Shown: piece after piece, positions 1-8,901 of the stretch | How the letters are laid out: each line of letters starts with the position of its first letter | How positions within the stretch are numbered: the stretch's first letter is position 1 | NCBI GenBank assembly: GCA_018240745.1 | Contig: JAFEFF010000174.1 | Span: 30,588 to 94,587 of the forward strand | Source of the DNA: Pseudomonadota bacterium | Lineage (GTDB): Bacteria; Pseudomonadota; Alphaproteobacteria; Reyranellales; Reyranellaceae | DNA length: 64,000 bases | Reading direction: 5' to 3' | Translations under genes and position numbers: made by a program | The notes under the pieces: generated by a model | The model's database searches: none | What the model saw: only the letters and a program-made list of their open reading frames with translations | Told to the model about the DNA's origin: nothing

Positions 1-352
1 GCTTCTTCAGCGTCTCCATGAGCTTCTCCCAGCCGCCCATCGCCTCGATCTGCGCCTTCTCCTCGTCGGTCAGCAGCTTCTCGGCGAGCTTGCGCAGCCA
101 CTCCTCGGGGATCTCGGCGGTGGTGCCCTCGGCGGGCAGCGCCTCGAGGCCCTTGAAGACGTGGCCGAACACCTTGTCGAACTTGTCGAGGTTGCGCTCG
201 TCCTTCACCAGGATGGTGCGCGACAGATAGTAGAAGTCGTCGACCGAGTAGTCGGCGACGTGTTCCGCCATGCCTTCCATCAGGGCGAGGTACTCCTTGA
301 TGGAGACCGGCACCCTGGCCTGGCGCAGCTCGAGGAAGAAGTTGGTGAACAT
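1..352 (-). CDS. VWA-domain (CoxE-like) protein, N-terminal part
   Basis: Only the first 117 residues are inside the window; the gene runs off the left edge. The N-terminus reads MFTNFFLELRQARVPVSIKE, the usual opening of the COG3552/CoxE-type proteins that carry a C-terminal von Willebrand A domain with a MIDAS site, which would lie outside the window. The start is an ATG at 352 preceded by GGGAG at a suitable distance. It follows the MoxR-type ATPase gene on the same strand, a pairing typical of MoxR AAA ATPases with VWA partners that mature or insert cofactors into metalloenzymes. The target enzyme cannot be read from the sequence. Family assignment rests on the N-terminus and the neighbour. 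Confidence 0.7.
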   Translation of the reverse strand, partial: MFTNFFLELRQARVPVSIKEYLALMEGMAEHVADYSVDDFYYLSRTILVKDERNLDKFDKVFGHVFKGLEALPAEGTTAEIPEEWLRKLAEKLLTDEEKAQIEAMGGWEKLMETLKK

Positions 353-364
353 TGGGGTCTCCCG

Positions 365-410
365 ACCCCCTCCCTGGCCCTCCCCCTCAGGGGGAGGGTT
401 GGGTGGGGGT
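365..410. repeat. G/C-rich palindrome between moxR-like and coxE-like genes
   Basis: The 61-base gap between the two genes is filled by an imperfect palindrome: CCCTCCCCCT facing AGGGGGAGGG, with further pairing of the outer ACCCCC and GGGGGT runs. It would fold in the message of both genes. There is no U-run, so it looks more like a repetitive palindromic unit or mRNA hairpin than a terminator. Confidence 0.5.
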
Positions 411-413
411 GAG

Positions 414-1262
<849 letters not shown>

Positions 1263-1371
1263 GGTGCAAAATCCGCGTTTCACTTGGGTGTTGAGGTCAC
1301 CCTAGTGGCGGCCTACCGCGGCAGCAAGGCCGGGGCTGGCCGCACAGCCCGGCGGCCGGGAGCGGCTGCCA

Positions 1372-2301
1372 TCAATGCTGCTGCTTCGGCGGCGCCTTGC
1401 CGGGGCGCGGCGGCAAAGACTTGATGTAGACGGCAATGGCGTTGCGGTCCTCGGGCGAAAGCTTGCTGGTGTTCTTGACCACCTCCGTCATGCCCCCACC
1501 GACCGAATCGAAGTCGGGCGTGAAGCCGGTCTCGAGCAGGTAAGCGATGTCCTTGACCGTGTAGTTCGGAATGCCGTCGGCATGGGGCGTGATATTGGGC
1601 ACCCAGCCCTTGCCTTCGGCGTCCATGCCGCCGGCGAAGCGCCGGCTCGAATCGATCCCGCCGATCAGGTTGCGCGGGCTGTGGCATTCGGCGCAATGGC
1701 CGGGCCCCTCCACGAGATACGCCCCGCGGTTCCAGACCTGGTCCTTCGAGGCGTTGGGTTCGAAAGCCTTGCCATCGACATAAAGCAGCTTCCACAGGCC
1801 AAGCCCACGCCTGATGTTGAACGGGAACGGCAGATCGTGCCTCGCGGACGGGGTTGCCACCGCCGGCAGGGTCTTGAGATAGGCGAACAGGTCGCGCACG
1901 TCGTCGAGACGCATGCGCTGATAGGACGGATAGGGGAACGCCGGATAGAGATGGTCGCCTTCGTTGTTGACTCCCATCTTGACCGCATTGACGAAATCGA
2001 TCTCGGACCAGGCGCCGATGCCGTAGGTCGAATCGGACGAGATGTTAGGAGCCCGGAAGGTTCCGAATGGCGTAGTCAGCGCAAGCCCGCCGCCCAGATG
2101 CGTGGGGTCATCCTGCTTCGGCGTGGCATGGCACGAAGCACAGCCGCCGATCCTGAACATGGTCTCGCCGTTCGCGAGGTCCGCCGTACGCGATACCAGC
2201 GCCGACACGGGGATCCGAGCAGGAATCGTGAGCACGAAGGCGGCCGCAGCACCGGCGATGGCGAGGCCCGCGCCGATCTTCAGCAACATCGAAAGCCGCA
2301 T
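1372..2301 (-). CDS. Membrane-anchored or secreted diheme cytochrome c
   Basis: A 309-residue protein with an N-terminal hydrophobic segment (about residues 5-27) that would act as signal peptide or membrane anchor. There are two CxxCH heme-binding motifs, CASCH at 54-58 and CAECH at 203-207, each in its own cytochrome c domain. The layout matches the cytochrome subunits that take electrons from periplasmic dehydrogenases such as alcohol or aldehyde dehydrogenase complexes. No dehydrogenase gene is adjacent, so the electron donor is unknown. It is divergent from the cytochrome c' gene at 2620, with a 318-base gap between them. Confidence 0.85.
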   Translation of the reverse strand: MRLSMLLKIGAGLAIAGAAAAFVLTIPARIPVSALVSRTADLANGETMFRIGGCASCHATPKQDDPTHLGGGLALTTPFGTFRAPNISSDSTYGIGAWSEIDFVNAVKMGVNNEGDHLYPAFPYPSYQRMRLDDVRDLFAYLKTLPAVATPSARHDLPFPFNIRRGLGLWKLLYVDGKAFEPNASKDQVWNRGAYLVEGPGHCAECHSPRNLIGGIDSSRRFAGGMDAEGKGWVPNITPHADGIPNYTVKDIAYLLETGFTPDFDSVGGGMTEVVKNTSKLSPEDRNAIAVYIKSLPPRPGKAPPKQQH

Positions 2302-2619
2302 ATCGTCTCCCCGTCCGCGTCAATCTGCAGGTCCGTCCGACATCGGCCGCGACGTGCACGTGCCAATATGCCGACCACGCTGCCATACAGACTACACGTG
2401 GTCGTGATGCTTTATTCCGCGTGTCCTTATTCGCATCGTCGCCAATCTCCACAACACATGACGGGCTGTCGGGTGCTCCCGTCTCGCCGTACCGATACGC
2501 GGGCGATTAAAGTCCCTCGCACACGGAGTCGTGAAGCAGATTTGCCCTTCGTTCCTGTTCGTTTTCGCGCGCTGCTCTGCGACAAATATCCGGTCGCGTA
2601 CCAAACAGGGGGATACGAC
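2302..2619. other. Divergent promoter region between two cytochrome genes
   Basis: A 318-base gap that must hold the promoters of the divergent diheme cytochrome and cytochrome c' genes. I see no convincing -35/-10 pair, inverted repeat or riboswitch in it. The overlapping open frames on both strands have no recognisable protein features. Confidence 0.4.
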
Positions 2620-3063
2620 ATGAAGAAGACGTTGATGGTGGCGGTCGTTGGCGCGCTCGTGGCGGGCGGAGCGACCTTCGCTCTGGCCCAGGCCGATGTG
2701 ATCAAGGAGCGCCAGGAAAATCGCAAGCAAGTCGCCGCCGCGATGCGTAGCGTCAAGGGCGTGATCGATTCGAAGGGCGACACGAAGACTGTCGTCGAAG
2801 CGGCGGCCAAGATGAAGGCGCTCGAGAGCGCGTTCGACAAGATGTTCCCGGCGGGCTCGGACAAGGGCGACACCAAGGCGCTGCCGACGGTGTGGAGCGA
2901 CATGGCCGGCTTCCAGGCCGCCAGCAAGAACGCCGACGCCGCCTTCGACAAACTCAGCGTCGCCGCGGGTTCGGGCGATCTCGCCGCGGTCACGGCTGCG
3001 TTCGGCGACGCCGGCAAAGCCTGCGGCGCCTGCCACGAGAAGTATCGCGCCAAGACCAACTAG
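2620..3063 (+). CDS. Cytochrome c' (class II cytochrome c)
   Basis: A 147-residue protein. It has a signal peptide (MKKTLMVAVVGALVAGG, cleavage likely after ALAQA) and a mostly helical mature part. A single CGACH heme motif lies near the C-terminus (135-139), which is diagnostic of the four-helix-bundle cytochromes c'. These periplasmic hemoproteins bind NO or CO and are linked to nitrosative stress defence in other proteobacteria. The ATG at 2620 follows AGGGGGAT, a good ribosome-binding site. A strong terminator follows within 25 bases of the stop, so this is a single-gene unit. Confidence 0.9.
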   Translation: MKKTLMVAVVGALVAGGATFALAQADVIKERQENRKQVAAAMRSVKGVIDSKGDTKTVVEAAAKMKALESAFDKMFPAGSDKGDTKALPTVWSDMAGFQAASKNADAAFDKLSVAAGSGDLAAVTAAFGDAGKACGACHEKYRAKTN

Positions 3064-3086
3064 GCTTGGCCCTCATCTGACGAACG

Positions 3087-3112
3087 AAGGCGACGGAAAC
3101 GTCGCCTTTTTT
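3087..3112 (+). terminator. Rho-independent terminator of the cytochrome c' gene
   Basis: An 8-bp stem, AAGGCGAC (3087-3094) with GTCGCCTT (3101-3108), a 6-base loop and a run of six T at 3107-3112, placed 24 bases after the stop codon. Confidence 0.85.
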
Positions 3113-3140
3113 CGTGGCCGAAGGAATGAGCGCAAAGGGA

Positions 3141-3269
3141 AAGGCCGGTCGCTTGGGGAACGACCGGCCTTCTGGAAAGCCCGTGACTGGGTGGGTGGGT
3201 AAACGACGAAGCGGTGGGTGTGGGAAGGGAGCTTCGTCGCTGGTGGCCTGCTAGGCCACCGCCACGGGC
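3141..3269 (-). ncRNA. Structured C-rich-loop RNA element, copy 1 (tetR 3'-UTR)
   Basis: Read on the minus strand, the 3' end of the TetR message folds as follows. An outer stem is formed by 3263-3269 with 3179-3185. It encloses hairpin A (3242-3248/3254-3260, with the tetR stop codon in its loop) and hairpin B (9 bp, 3204-3212/3231-3239, loop with CCCTTCCCACACC). The linker carries repeated ACCC. The last element is hairpin C (11 bp, 3141-3151/3161-3171, loop TTCCCCAAG) followed by TTTCCCTTT, resembling a terminator. The copy at 4182 has the same order of elements with different stem sequences. C-rich loops of this kind could pair with Shine-Dalgarno regions, as in the alphaproteobacterial CcsR/Cuckoo RNAs, but the exact CCUCCUCCC motif is absent. 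No expression evidence is available. Confidence 0.55.
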
Positions 3270-3901
3270 CTTGTGGGAACGGCAAGCGCCTGGAGCACGA
3301 TGGCTTCGGCGGTGAAGCGCCAGGTGCGCGACGCGTGGATCGGCGACAGGCGGAGCTGCTCACGCATGTTCATCCAGCTGTCGAGCCCGAAGGCGACATC
3401 GAGCGAGTCGAGCACAAGGTCGCGCGCCGCCGGGTCGAGGTTGGAGAGCTCGCTCTCGAACCACGCCGCAAGTCGCTCGCGCAGGAGCTTGCGCAGTTGG
3501 GTCACGCCGAGGCCGACGGCCGGCGCGACCGAGCGCACGCGCTCGGCAAAGTGCCAGACCGGCAGCCATTCCTCGAACAGTTCCGAGCGGTCCGAGACCA
3601 GCAGATCGATGCGGCTCGACAGAGACGCCTCGCTGTCGACCGGGCGGATGCGGTCGAAGGCGCGGCTCACCGCGAGATCGAACGCGGCGGCATACAGGTC
3701 GGCCAGGTTGGTGAAATGCTGGAACAGCGCGCGGCTCGACACACCGGCGATGGTGGCAATCGCCGCCGAGGTGGGTTCGACGTCGCCGGCTTGAATGAGA
3801 TCAAGGGTCGCCTGGATCAGGGACTGGCGCGTCCGCAAGCCACGGATGATGCGGCCATCCTGGGATCGTGAGACGTCGACCGGGAATCCGATTATTTTCA
3901 T
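3251..3901 (-). CDS. TetR/AcrR family transcriptional regulator
   Basis: About 216 residues. The N-terminal helix-turn-helix of the TetR type includes the recognition segment VSSRALFQHFTNLADLY near residues 55-71. The helical ligand-binding domain ends in a WRF segment close to the C-terminus. The ATG at 3901 (MKIIGFP) is preferred to an upstream GTG at 3913. The protein is clearly related to the second TetR at 37262: both have (S/A)R(A/T)xFQHF in the recognition helix and a W(M/I)-x-x-RE-x-L-x-L stretch near the end. Its stop codon lies inside a hairpin of RNA element copy 1, so the mRNA 3' end is structured. The regulated genes are unknown. Confidence 0.85.
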   Translation of the reverse strand: MKIIGFPVDVSRSQDGRIIRGLRTRQSLIQATLDLIQAGDVEPTSAAIATIAGVSSRALFQHFTNLADLYAAAFDLAVSRAFDRIRPVDSEASLSSRIDLLVSDRSELFEEWLPVWHFAERVRSVAPAVGLGVTQLRKLLRERLAAWFESELSNLDPAARDLVLDSLDVAFGLDSWMNMREQLRLSPIHASRTWRFTAEAIVLQALAVPTRPVAVA

Positions 3902-3967
3902 ATTACCCAACACAGTATGAACGTCTTTAATCGCGATACCTTAACACGAGCCGCGACACCCCTAATC

Positions 3968-3984
3968 TGCAAAAACGCATATCT
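3968..3984 (-). promoter_or_regulatory. 17-bp shared upstream motif, copy 1
   Basis: On the minus strand AGATATGCGTTTTTGCA, 67 bases upstream of the TetR start. The identical 17-mer is upstream of the XRE gene (8902-8918), and a 15/17 match is upstream of RNA element copy 2 (4357-4373). On the plus strand CGCA and TGCG at 3976-3988 form a small palindrome here. It is likely an operator or promoter element, but it does not fit a standard sigma-70 pair. Confidence 0.5.
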
Positions 3985-4181
3985 TGCGAACAGGAGAGGC
4001 CGATATTATTGGATTGTTTCGAAACAAGATATACACTTTTGGGATATCTCAAGTCTGAACCCAGCCCGCAAAGAGCCGCCTGCCGAACGATCTTCTCCAA
4101 TGATCTCAAGCAGATCCAAGCCCTTCCTTAGGAAGGAACTGGGATCGGACAACAGAAAGGACTGGCAATCGGGCAAATAGA

Positions 4182-4304
4182 AAGGCCGGCCGCTTGGGGA
4201 ACGACCGGCCTTCCTTGGGAGTCCGCCTGGGTGTGGGATATCGAAGCCTTGGGGTGTGTGGGAAGGGGGCTTCGATGAGCGGCCTGGGGAGCCGCCGGCG
4301 GACT
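4182..4304 (-). ncRNA. Structured C-rich-loop RNA element, copy 2 (stand-alone)
   Basis: Minus-strand fold: outer stem 4297-4304 with 4220-4227 (8 bp), enclosing hairpin A (4279-4283/4291-4295, loop TCCCCAG) and hairpin B (9 bp, 4240-4248/4268-4276, loop with CCCTTCCCACACACCCC). The 3' hairpin C (4182-4192/4202-4212, loop TTCCCCAAG) is followed by a T-rich tail, TTTCTATTT. The tail and a G-U pair at 4190/4204, which would be a C-A clash on the plus strand, argue for minus-strand transcription. Hairpin C and the loops are nearly identical to copy 1 while the outer stem differs completely yet still pairs. No open frame here looks like a protein gene. A transcript would probably start near 4320-4330. 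Confidence 0.6.
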
Positions 4305-4356
4305 ATCTGAAACTTTGACAAAAGAACCTTAACAAATCGATGGCGCCCCTGTCACC

Positions 4357-4373
4357 TGCAAATCCGCATATCT
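4357..4373 (-). promoter_or_regulatory. 17-bp shared upstream motif, copy 2
   Basis: Minus strand AGATATGCGGATTTGCA, two mismatches from the copies at 3968 and 8902. It lies about 55 bases upstream of the outer stem of RNA element copy 2. Downstream on the minus strand both this copy and copy 1 are followed after 21-22 bases by TGTTAAGG, a further shared feature. Confidence 0.45.
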
Positions 4374-4656
4374 TTCGTCTGTTAGGTGCTTCAATTTCCT
4401 AACGAATCTCCCTCCTCCGCGATACAAGATAGACAGAAAGGGGGATACTGATTTTCGCGCCGAACGTGCTCGTTCTTCAGTTTTTCGAGAGAATTCAAGC
4501 CCCTAGACGTTCGAATCGGCCAGCGACCCCTTGTTTCGAATGCAAAATACTTTCAAGCGCACTCCTTCTGGTCGATCTGAGGAAAAAGGCCGCCATGTCA
4601 GACGGCCGGTTCCGTGGTAGGACGGCCCACCCTGAAAACGCCCCCGGAGTCGCCTC
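4374..4656. other. Leader/promoter region upstream of Sel1 gene
   Basis: This stretch has visibly lower GC than its surroundings and no credible gene. On the plus strand it contains CTCCCTCCTCC at 4408-4418, close to the anti-Shine-Dalgarno motif of Cuckoo RNAs but with no supporting hairpin. A weak GTTAGG/CCTAAC inverted repeat lies at 4381-4403. The promoter of the Sel1 genes should lie here; no clear -35/-10 is seen. Confidence 0.3.
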
Positions 4657-5145
4657 GTGAACGCTGTCCGCCGCACTGCCATCTTTGTCGGTTTGGCTTC
4701 GGGTTTGCTGGCGGGCCTGCAGCCTGCCTGGGCCGGCATCGAGGACGCTCTGAAGGCCCTGCAATCGGGTGACGTGGCGGCTGCAGAGAAGGATCTGCAG
4801 ATGCTCGTGAAGGAGCGCGATCCGCGGGCGCAGTTCCTGCTCGGCCTCTACGTCTACGGCAATCCCGATTCGAAGATGTTCGATCTCAACAAGGCGGCGC
4901 CGCTGCTGCTCGATGCGTCGGAGCGCGGCTATGTGCCGGCGATGATCCCACTCGCCGGCGCCTACGCCGAGGGCAAGGGCGTGCCGAAGAGCCTCACCGA
5001 ATCCTACAAATGGCTTGCGATCGCGGAGCGCTGGAACGCGCCCAATGCGGCGCCGCTGCTCGAGCAGGTCAGTCGCGAGCTGAAGCCCGACGAGATCGAG
5101 AAGGCCAAAGCAGCCGCCGTGGCCTACACCTTTAAGACCAAATGA
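4657..5145 (+). CDS. Secreted Sel1-repeat protein (small)
   Basis: A 162-residue protein with a signal peptide (hydrophobic residues 8-23, likely cleavage after AWA). It has two to three Sel1-like/TPR helical repeats; the clearest is IPLAGAYAEGKGVPKSLTES around residues 98-117, followed by YKWLAIAE. GTG start at 4657, preceded by CCGGAGT. Sel1 proteins are scaffolds for protein-protein contacts, here probably periplasmic. The stop overlaps the start of the larger Sel1 gene (ATGA), so the two are translationally coupled. No partner or pathway can be read from the sequence. Confidence 0.75.
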   Translation: MNAVRRTAIFVGLASGLLAGLQPAWAGIEDALKALQSGDVAAAEKDLQMLVKERDPRAQFLLGLYVYGNPDSKMFDLNKAAPLLLDASERGYVPAMIPLAGAYAEGKGVPKSLTESYKWLAIAERWNAPNAAPLLEQVSRELKPDEIEKAKAAAVAYTFKTK

Positions 5146-6353
5146 CCGCTGTCCGGGCAGCGCTGCTGATGGCGCTGCTCGTTGCCGGAGCGCCGGCCCG
5201 CGCCCAGCCGGCCGACGCCTCCGACGTCGCGGCGCCCTTGCGGCCGGGCGTCGTGGCATATCGCGCCGGCGATCTTGGAACGGCAGAGGCGGTCCTGCGT
5301 CCGCTGGCGCCGGGCAACGCCGATGCGGAGGCCTGGCTCGGCGCCGTGTTGCTCGATCGCGGCCTCACCCGCGAGGCCGTGCAGATGCTGCAGCACGCGG
5401 CGAACGCGGGTTCCGCCGAGGGCGCGCATCGCCTGGCGCTGCTCTACGCCCAGGGCGCCGACGGCATTCCGCGCGACGATGCGCGTGCGCTCGAGCTGTT
5501 CGAGAAGGCTGGCGCGGCCGGCCACCTGCGGGCCGAGATCAACGCCGGCATGCTCTACCTGTACGGACGCGGCACCGCGAAGGACCTGGTGAAGGCGCGC
5601 GCCTGGCTCGAGAAGGCGGCGGCTTCGAACGATCCCTATGCGCTTTACGCGCTGGGCCGCGCCATGGAGGAGAGCGAGGGTTCGGCGCTGGCCGATCCGG
5701 TGCGCGCGGCCGATCTCTACAAACGCGCCGCGCTGCAGGGTCATACGTTCGCGGCGCTGCGTTATGGGCTGGCGCTGGCCGAAGGCAACGGCGTACGCAA
5801 GGATCTCGTCGCGGCCCAGCCCTGGCTGCTATACGCCGACAAGTACGGTGTGCCCGAAGCTTCCCTGGCGATGGGCGACCTCGCGGCGAGCACCACCAAC
5901 CTGCGCGACAAGGCGGGCGCCATCAAGATCCTGCACACGGCGACGACCTGGTACGAGGCCGCGGCGAACGCGGGCGTCGCGGCGGCGCAGTTCAAGCTCG
6001 CCACGGCTTATCTCGCCGGCACCGGCGTCGCACGCGATCCACAACAGTCGATGCGCTGGTACACGCGCGCCGCCAGCCAGGGCATGCCTGTGGCCCAGCA
6101 TGCGCTCGCGCTGTTCCTGATCGGCGGCGCGACCGGCGCGCCAGACATGGTCGAGGGTTACAAGTGGCTGCTGCTCGCCGAGCGCAGCGGCTTCCCCGAC
6201 AGCAAGGCGGTGCGCGAGAAGTTGGCCGAGAAGATCGCCGAAGCCGATCGCAAGCGTGCCGAGGACCTGGCCAACCAGTTCAAGCCGCAGCCCGAGCGGC
6301 CGCTCGAGGAGATGCCGCCCAGGCTTGCGCCGCCGCCGTCGATCCGACCGTAA
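5142..6353 (+). CDS. Secreted Sel1-repeat protein (large)
   Basis: A 403-residue protein with a signal peptide (residues 1-21, ending ARAQ) followed by about eight Sel1-like repeats. Each carries variants of the A-x-x-x-L-G-x-x-Y-x-x-G consensus, for example HRLALLYAQGADGIPRDDAR, INAGMLYLYGRGTAKDL and FKLATAYLAGTGVARDPQQS. The tail after residue 365 is charged, then proline-rich (RPLEEMPPRLAPPP). It overlaps the upstream small Sel1 gene by four bases and is followed after three bases by the MmcB gene, so the three form one operon. It likely acts as a periplasmic adaptor; the function is not known. Confidence 0.75.
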   Translation: MTAVRAALLMALLVAGAPARAQPADASDVAAPLRPGVVAYRAGDLGTAEAVLRPLAPGNADAEAWLGAVLLDRGLTREAVQMLQHAANAGSAEGAHRLALLYAQGADGIPRDDARALELFEKAGAAGHLRAEINAGMLYLYGRGTAKDLVKARAWLEKAAASNDPYALYALGRAMEESEGSALADPVRAADLYKRAALQGHTFAALRYGLALAEGNGVRKDLVAAQPWLLYADKYGVPEASLAMGDLAASTTNLRDKAGAIKILHTATTWYEAAANAGVAAAQFKLATAYLAGTGVARDPQQSMRWYTRAASQGMPVAQHALALFLIGGATGAPDMVEGYKWLLLAERSGFPDSKAVREKLAEKIAEADRKRAEDLANQFKPQPERPLEEMPPRLAPPPSIRP

Positions 6354-6356
6354 GTC

Positions 6357-6827
6357 ATGGAGCCCGCAGCCCCGGTTCCTGCCCCGGCCCGGCGCCCCGA
6401 GGTCACGTTCGCGGTCTGCCGTGGCGCCTGCCGGCTGATGCGCCAGGCGGGCTATTCGGTACTGCTCGAGATGCCCCTGCCCGACAGCCGGCGAGCCGAC
6501 ATCTTCGCCGTCGCCGCGAGCGGCGCGACGACCATCGTTGAGGTCAAGTCCTCGATCGAGGATTGGCGCGCCGATCTCAAATGGCCCGACTATCTCGACT
6601 GGTGCGACCAGCTCTATTTCGCGGTGCCGGTCGACTTTCCGCAGGCGCTGATCCCCGAGGAGATCGGCCTGATCGTCGCCGATGCCTATGGTGGCGAGAT
6701 CCTGCGCCATCCGCCGGCGCGCGCGCTGGCGCCCGCGCGGCGCAAGTCGTTGCTGATCGATTGCGCGCGGCTCGCCAGCGAACGTCTGGCGCGGCTCGAG
6801 GATCCGGACTTCATTCAGTTCGCCTGA
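6357..6827 (+). CDS. mmcB: MmcB family DNA repair protein
   Basis: A 156-residue protein matching the MmcB/COG5321 family of alphaproteobacteria. It has a restriction-endonuclease-like core with D-I-F-A-V (around residues 44-48) and I-V-E-V-K-S-S (around 60-66), the D...ExK arrangement of PD-(D/E)xK nucleases, then a conserved DW and WPDYLDWCDQLYFAVP. In Caulobacter MmcB is SOS-induced and contributes to mitomycin C resistance. No LexA box was identified here. It sits three bases after the Sel1 gene, so it is probably read from the same transcript; a functional link with the Sel1 proteins is not obvious. Confidence 0.8.
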   Translation: MEPAAPVPAPARRPEVTFAVCRGACRLMRQAGYSVLLEMPLPDSRRADIFAVAASGATTIVEVKSSIEDWRADLKWPDYLDWCDQLYFAVPVDFPQALIPEEIGLIVADAYGGEILRHPPARALAPARRKSLLIDCARLASERLARLEDPDFIQFA

Positions 6828-6878
6828 GGCCTCGAGGGGCCGGCGGCCCGCGGCCGGCGAATCGACGGGGAGACGATC

Positions 6879-8165
6879 TCAGCGCGCCCCGAAGGCCCGC
6901 TTCAGCTCCGGCACGAGATCCAGCCGCTCCCACGAGAAGGCGCCATCCTTCTCCGGCTTGCGGCCGAAATGGCCGTAGGCGGCAGTACGCTGGTAGATCG
7001 GCTTGTTGAGCTGCAGGCCGCGACGGATGTTGGTCGGGCGCAGCGGGAAGACATCGGAGAGCACCTTCTCGAGCTTGCGCTCGTCGACCTTGCCGGTGCC
7101 CTGGGTGTCGACGTAGAGCGACATCGGATCGGCAACACCGATCGCATAGGCGACCTGGATCAGGCAGCGGTCGGCAAGGCCTGCAGCCACCACGTTCTTG
7201 GCGAGATAGCGCGCGGCATAGGCGGCCGAGCGATCGACCTTGGTCGGGTCCTTGCCCGAGAAGGCGCCGCCGCCGTGCGGCGCATAGCCGCCGTAGGTGT
7301 CGACGATGATCTTGCGGCCGGTCAGGCCGCAGTCGCCATCCGGACCGCCGACCACGAAGTTGCCGGTCGGGTTGACGAAGAAGTCGGCGGCCTTCTTGGG
7401 CATCCATCCTTTGGGCAGCGACTTGGCGACATGACCGGCGATCATCTCCTTGATCATGCCGGAGTTGTACTTCTTGCCCTTGGCGTTGGACTCGCGGTGC
7501 TGGGTCGAGACCACGACCTTGGTCGCGCCGACCGCCTTGCCGTCGACGTAGCGTACCGTGACCTGGCTCTTGGCGTCGGGCTGCAGGTCCTTGAGCTCGC
7601 CCGAGCGGCGCGCCTTGCTCAGCACCTCGAGGATCCTGTGCGAGAAGTAGATCGGCGCCGGCATGAAGGAGTTCTTCTCGTACTCCTCCGAATCGCGGCA
7701 GGCGAAGCCGAACATCAGGCCTTGGTCGCCCGCGCCTTCCTGCTCGCCGAGATTGCCGCCCTTGTTCTTGGCGTTGACGCCCATGGCGATGTCGGGCGAC
7801 TGGCCGTGCAGCAGCACCTCGACGTCGGCGCCGCGCCAGGAGAAGCCGTCCTGGTCGTAGCCGATGTCGCGTACCACGTCGCGGGCGATCTCGGTCAGCG
7901 CCTCGCGGTTGACGATGGTGTGCCTGCCATACTTCTTCATGTACGGGTCGGACGCCCGGCCCTCGCCGGCGATGACGATCTTGTTGGTGGTGGCCAGCGT
8001 CTCGCAGCCCAGCCGGGTGTTGGCATGGCTGTCGTCGGCGATGCCGAGCTTGATGTCGTTGGCGATGAAGGAGTCGAGGATCGCGTCCGAGATCTGGTCG
8101 CAGACCTTGTCCGGATGACCTTCGGAGACCGACTCGGAAGTGAACAGATAGTCCTTGAGCGCCAT
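6879..8165 (-). CDS. metK: S-adenosylmethionine synthase
   Basis: Makes S-adenosylmethionine from methionine and ATP in the cytosol. The start [24 protein letters not shown] is canonical, with the nucleotide-binding SEGHPDK motif. The signature [22 protein letters not shown] (P-loop-like, family pattern) and the acidic [12 protein letters not shown] loop follow. At 428 residues it is longer than the common 385-400 form, as in many alphaproteobacteria. ATG 8165, with GGAGG just upstream; the in-frame extension to 8282 lacks family similarity. It lies downstream of the XRE regulator gene with a 182-base gap, an order common in Rhodospirillales. Confidence 0.96.
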   Translation of the reverse strand: MALKDYLFTSESVSEGHPDKVCDQISDAILDSFIANDIKLGIADDSHANTRLGCETLATTNKIVIAGEGRASDPYMKKYGRHTIVNREALTEIARDVVRDIGYDQDGFSWRGADVEVLLHGQSPDIAMGVNAKNKGGNLGEQEGAGDQGLMFGFACRDSEEYEKNSFMPAPIYFSHRILEVLSKARRSGELKDLQPDAKSQVTVRYVDGKAVGATKVVVSTQHRESNAKGKKYNSGMIKEMIAGHVAKSLPKGWMPKKAADFFVNPTGNFVVGGPDGDCGLTGRKIIVDTYGGYAPHGGGAFSGKDPTKVDRSAAYAARYLAKNVVAAGLADRCLIQVAYAIGVADPMSLYVDTQGTGKVDERKLEKVLSDVFPLRPTNIRRGLQLNKPIYQRTAAYGHFGRKPEKDGAFSWERLDLVPELKRAFGAR

Positions 8166-8347
8166 AATGCCCTCCACAGATGTCACTGGACCTCCGGGCA
8201 GGGCGGATGGGCCGCCAACGTCCGGCTTAGCCTTTGTTGTCGCGGTGGCAAGTCGTCCAAATCCGTCCGCGCGCGGCGTCACCCCGACGCCGCGTCGTTA
8301 AAAACTCCAACCGAGCGTAGAAATCAAGAGGGGCTTGAGGGCCCCGC

Positions 8348-8806
8348 TCAGCGACCTTTGCGCCCGCCCAGAACCTCGGCATGGCTGGCAGCGCCGACCG
8401 CCTTCACCATTTCGAAGATCCGCTTGCGCACGCGGCCTTCGCGGATCTTGTAGTAAGCCCGCACCAGCTCGAGCGTCTCGCGCTTGATCAGCGGGTCCTT
8501 CTCCTGCTCGAACGGAGTCGCCGCTTCGCCGAAGCCGCCCTTGCGGCCGCGGCCCGACATCGGCCGGCCGGCGAGCGCGTTCGACGGCATCTCGTCGAAG
8601 AAGTAGGACACCGGCACGTCGAGCACCTTGGCGAACTCGAACAAGCGGCTCGACCCGATGCGGTTGGAGCCGCGCTCGTACTTCTGGATCTGCTGGAAAG
8701 TCAGGCCGACAGCGGTTCCCAGCTTCTCCTGGCTCATGCCGAGAAGCGTGCGGCGCTGGCGCATCCGCGCGCCAACATGGACATCTACCGGATGCGATCT
8801 TGCCAT
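8348..8806 (-). CDS. XRE-family HTH regulator
   Basis: A 152-residue protein with an N-terminal Cro/C1-type helix-turn-helix. GARMRQRRTLLGMSQEKLG at about 12-30 starts the domain, followed by the recognition helix TFQQIQKYERGSNRI, then a short alpha-helical C-terminal region rich in charged residues. This regulator family is widespread in alphaproteobacteria and is commonly located next to metK and lnt. The 17-bp motif shared with the TetR/RNA region lies 96 bases upstream of its start. Regulation of metK is possible by position but not shown. Confidence 0.85.
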   Translation of the reverse strand: MARSHPVDVHVGARMRQRRTLLGMSQEKLGTAVGLTFQQIQKYERGSNRIGSSRLFEFAKVLDVPVSYFFDEMPSNALAGRPMSGRGRKGGFGEAATPFEQEKDPLIKRETLELVRAYYKIREGRVRKRIFEMVKAVGAASHAEVLGGRKGR

Positions 8807-8901
8807 CTCTTCCTCACCCTTCTTGATTCTGATGACGCTACCGTTGAGAGCGATAGCACTCCAACACGTTCTAATTGTGCGTGCCCGATTCTCTCAATCA
8901 G

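Noticed and set aside
4106..4321. 71-residue minus-strand ORF over RNA copy 2
   Set aside because: Pro/Arg-rich translation of a hairpin region, without family similarity; the structure explains the sequence better.
8166..8347. Possible SAM-sensing leader of metK
   Set aside because: A 9-bp hairpin (8272-8294) is present, but I could not match SAM-II, SAM/SAH or SAH core elements; kept only as an unassigned hairpin.
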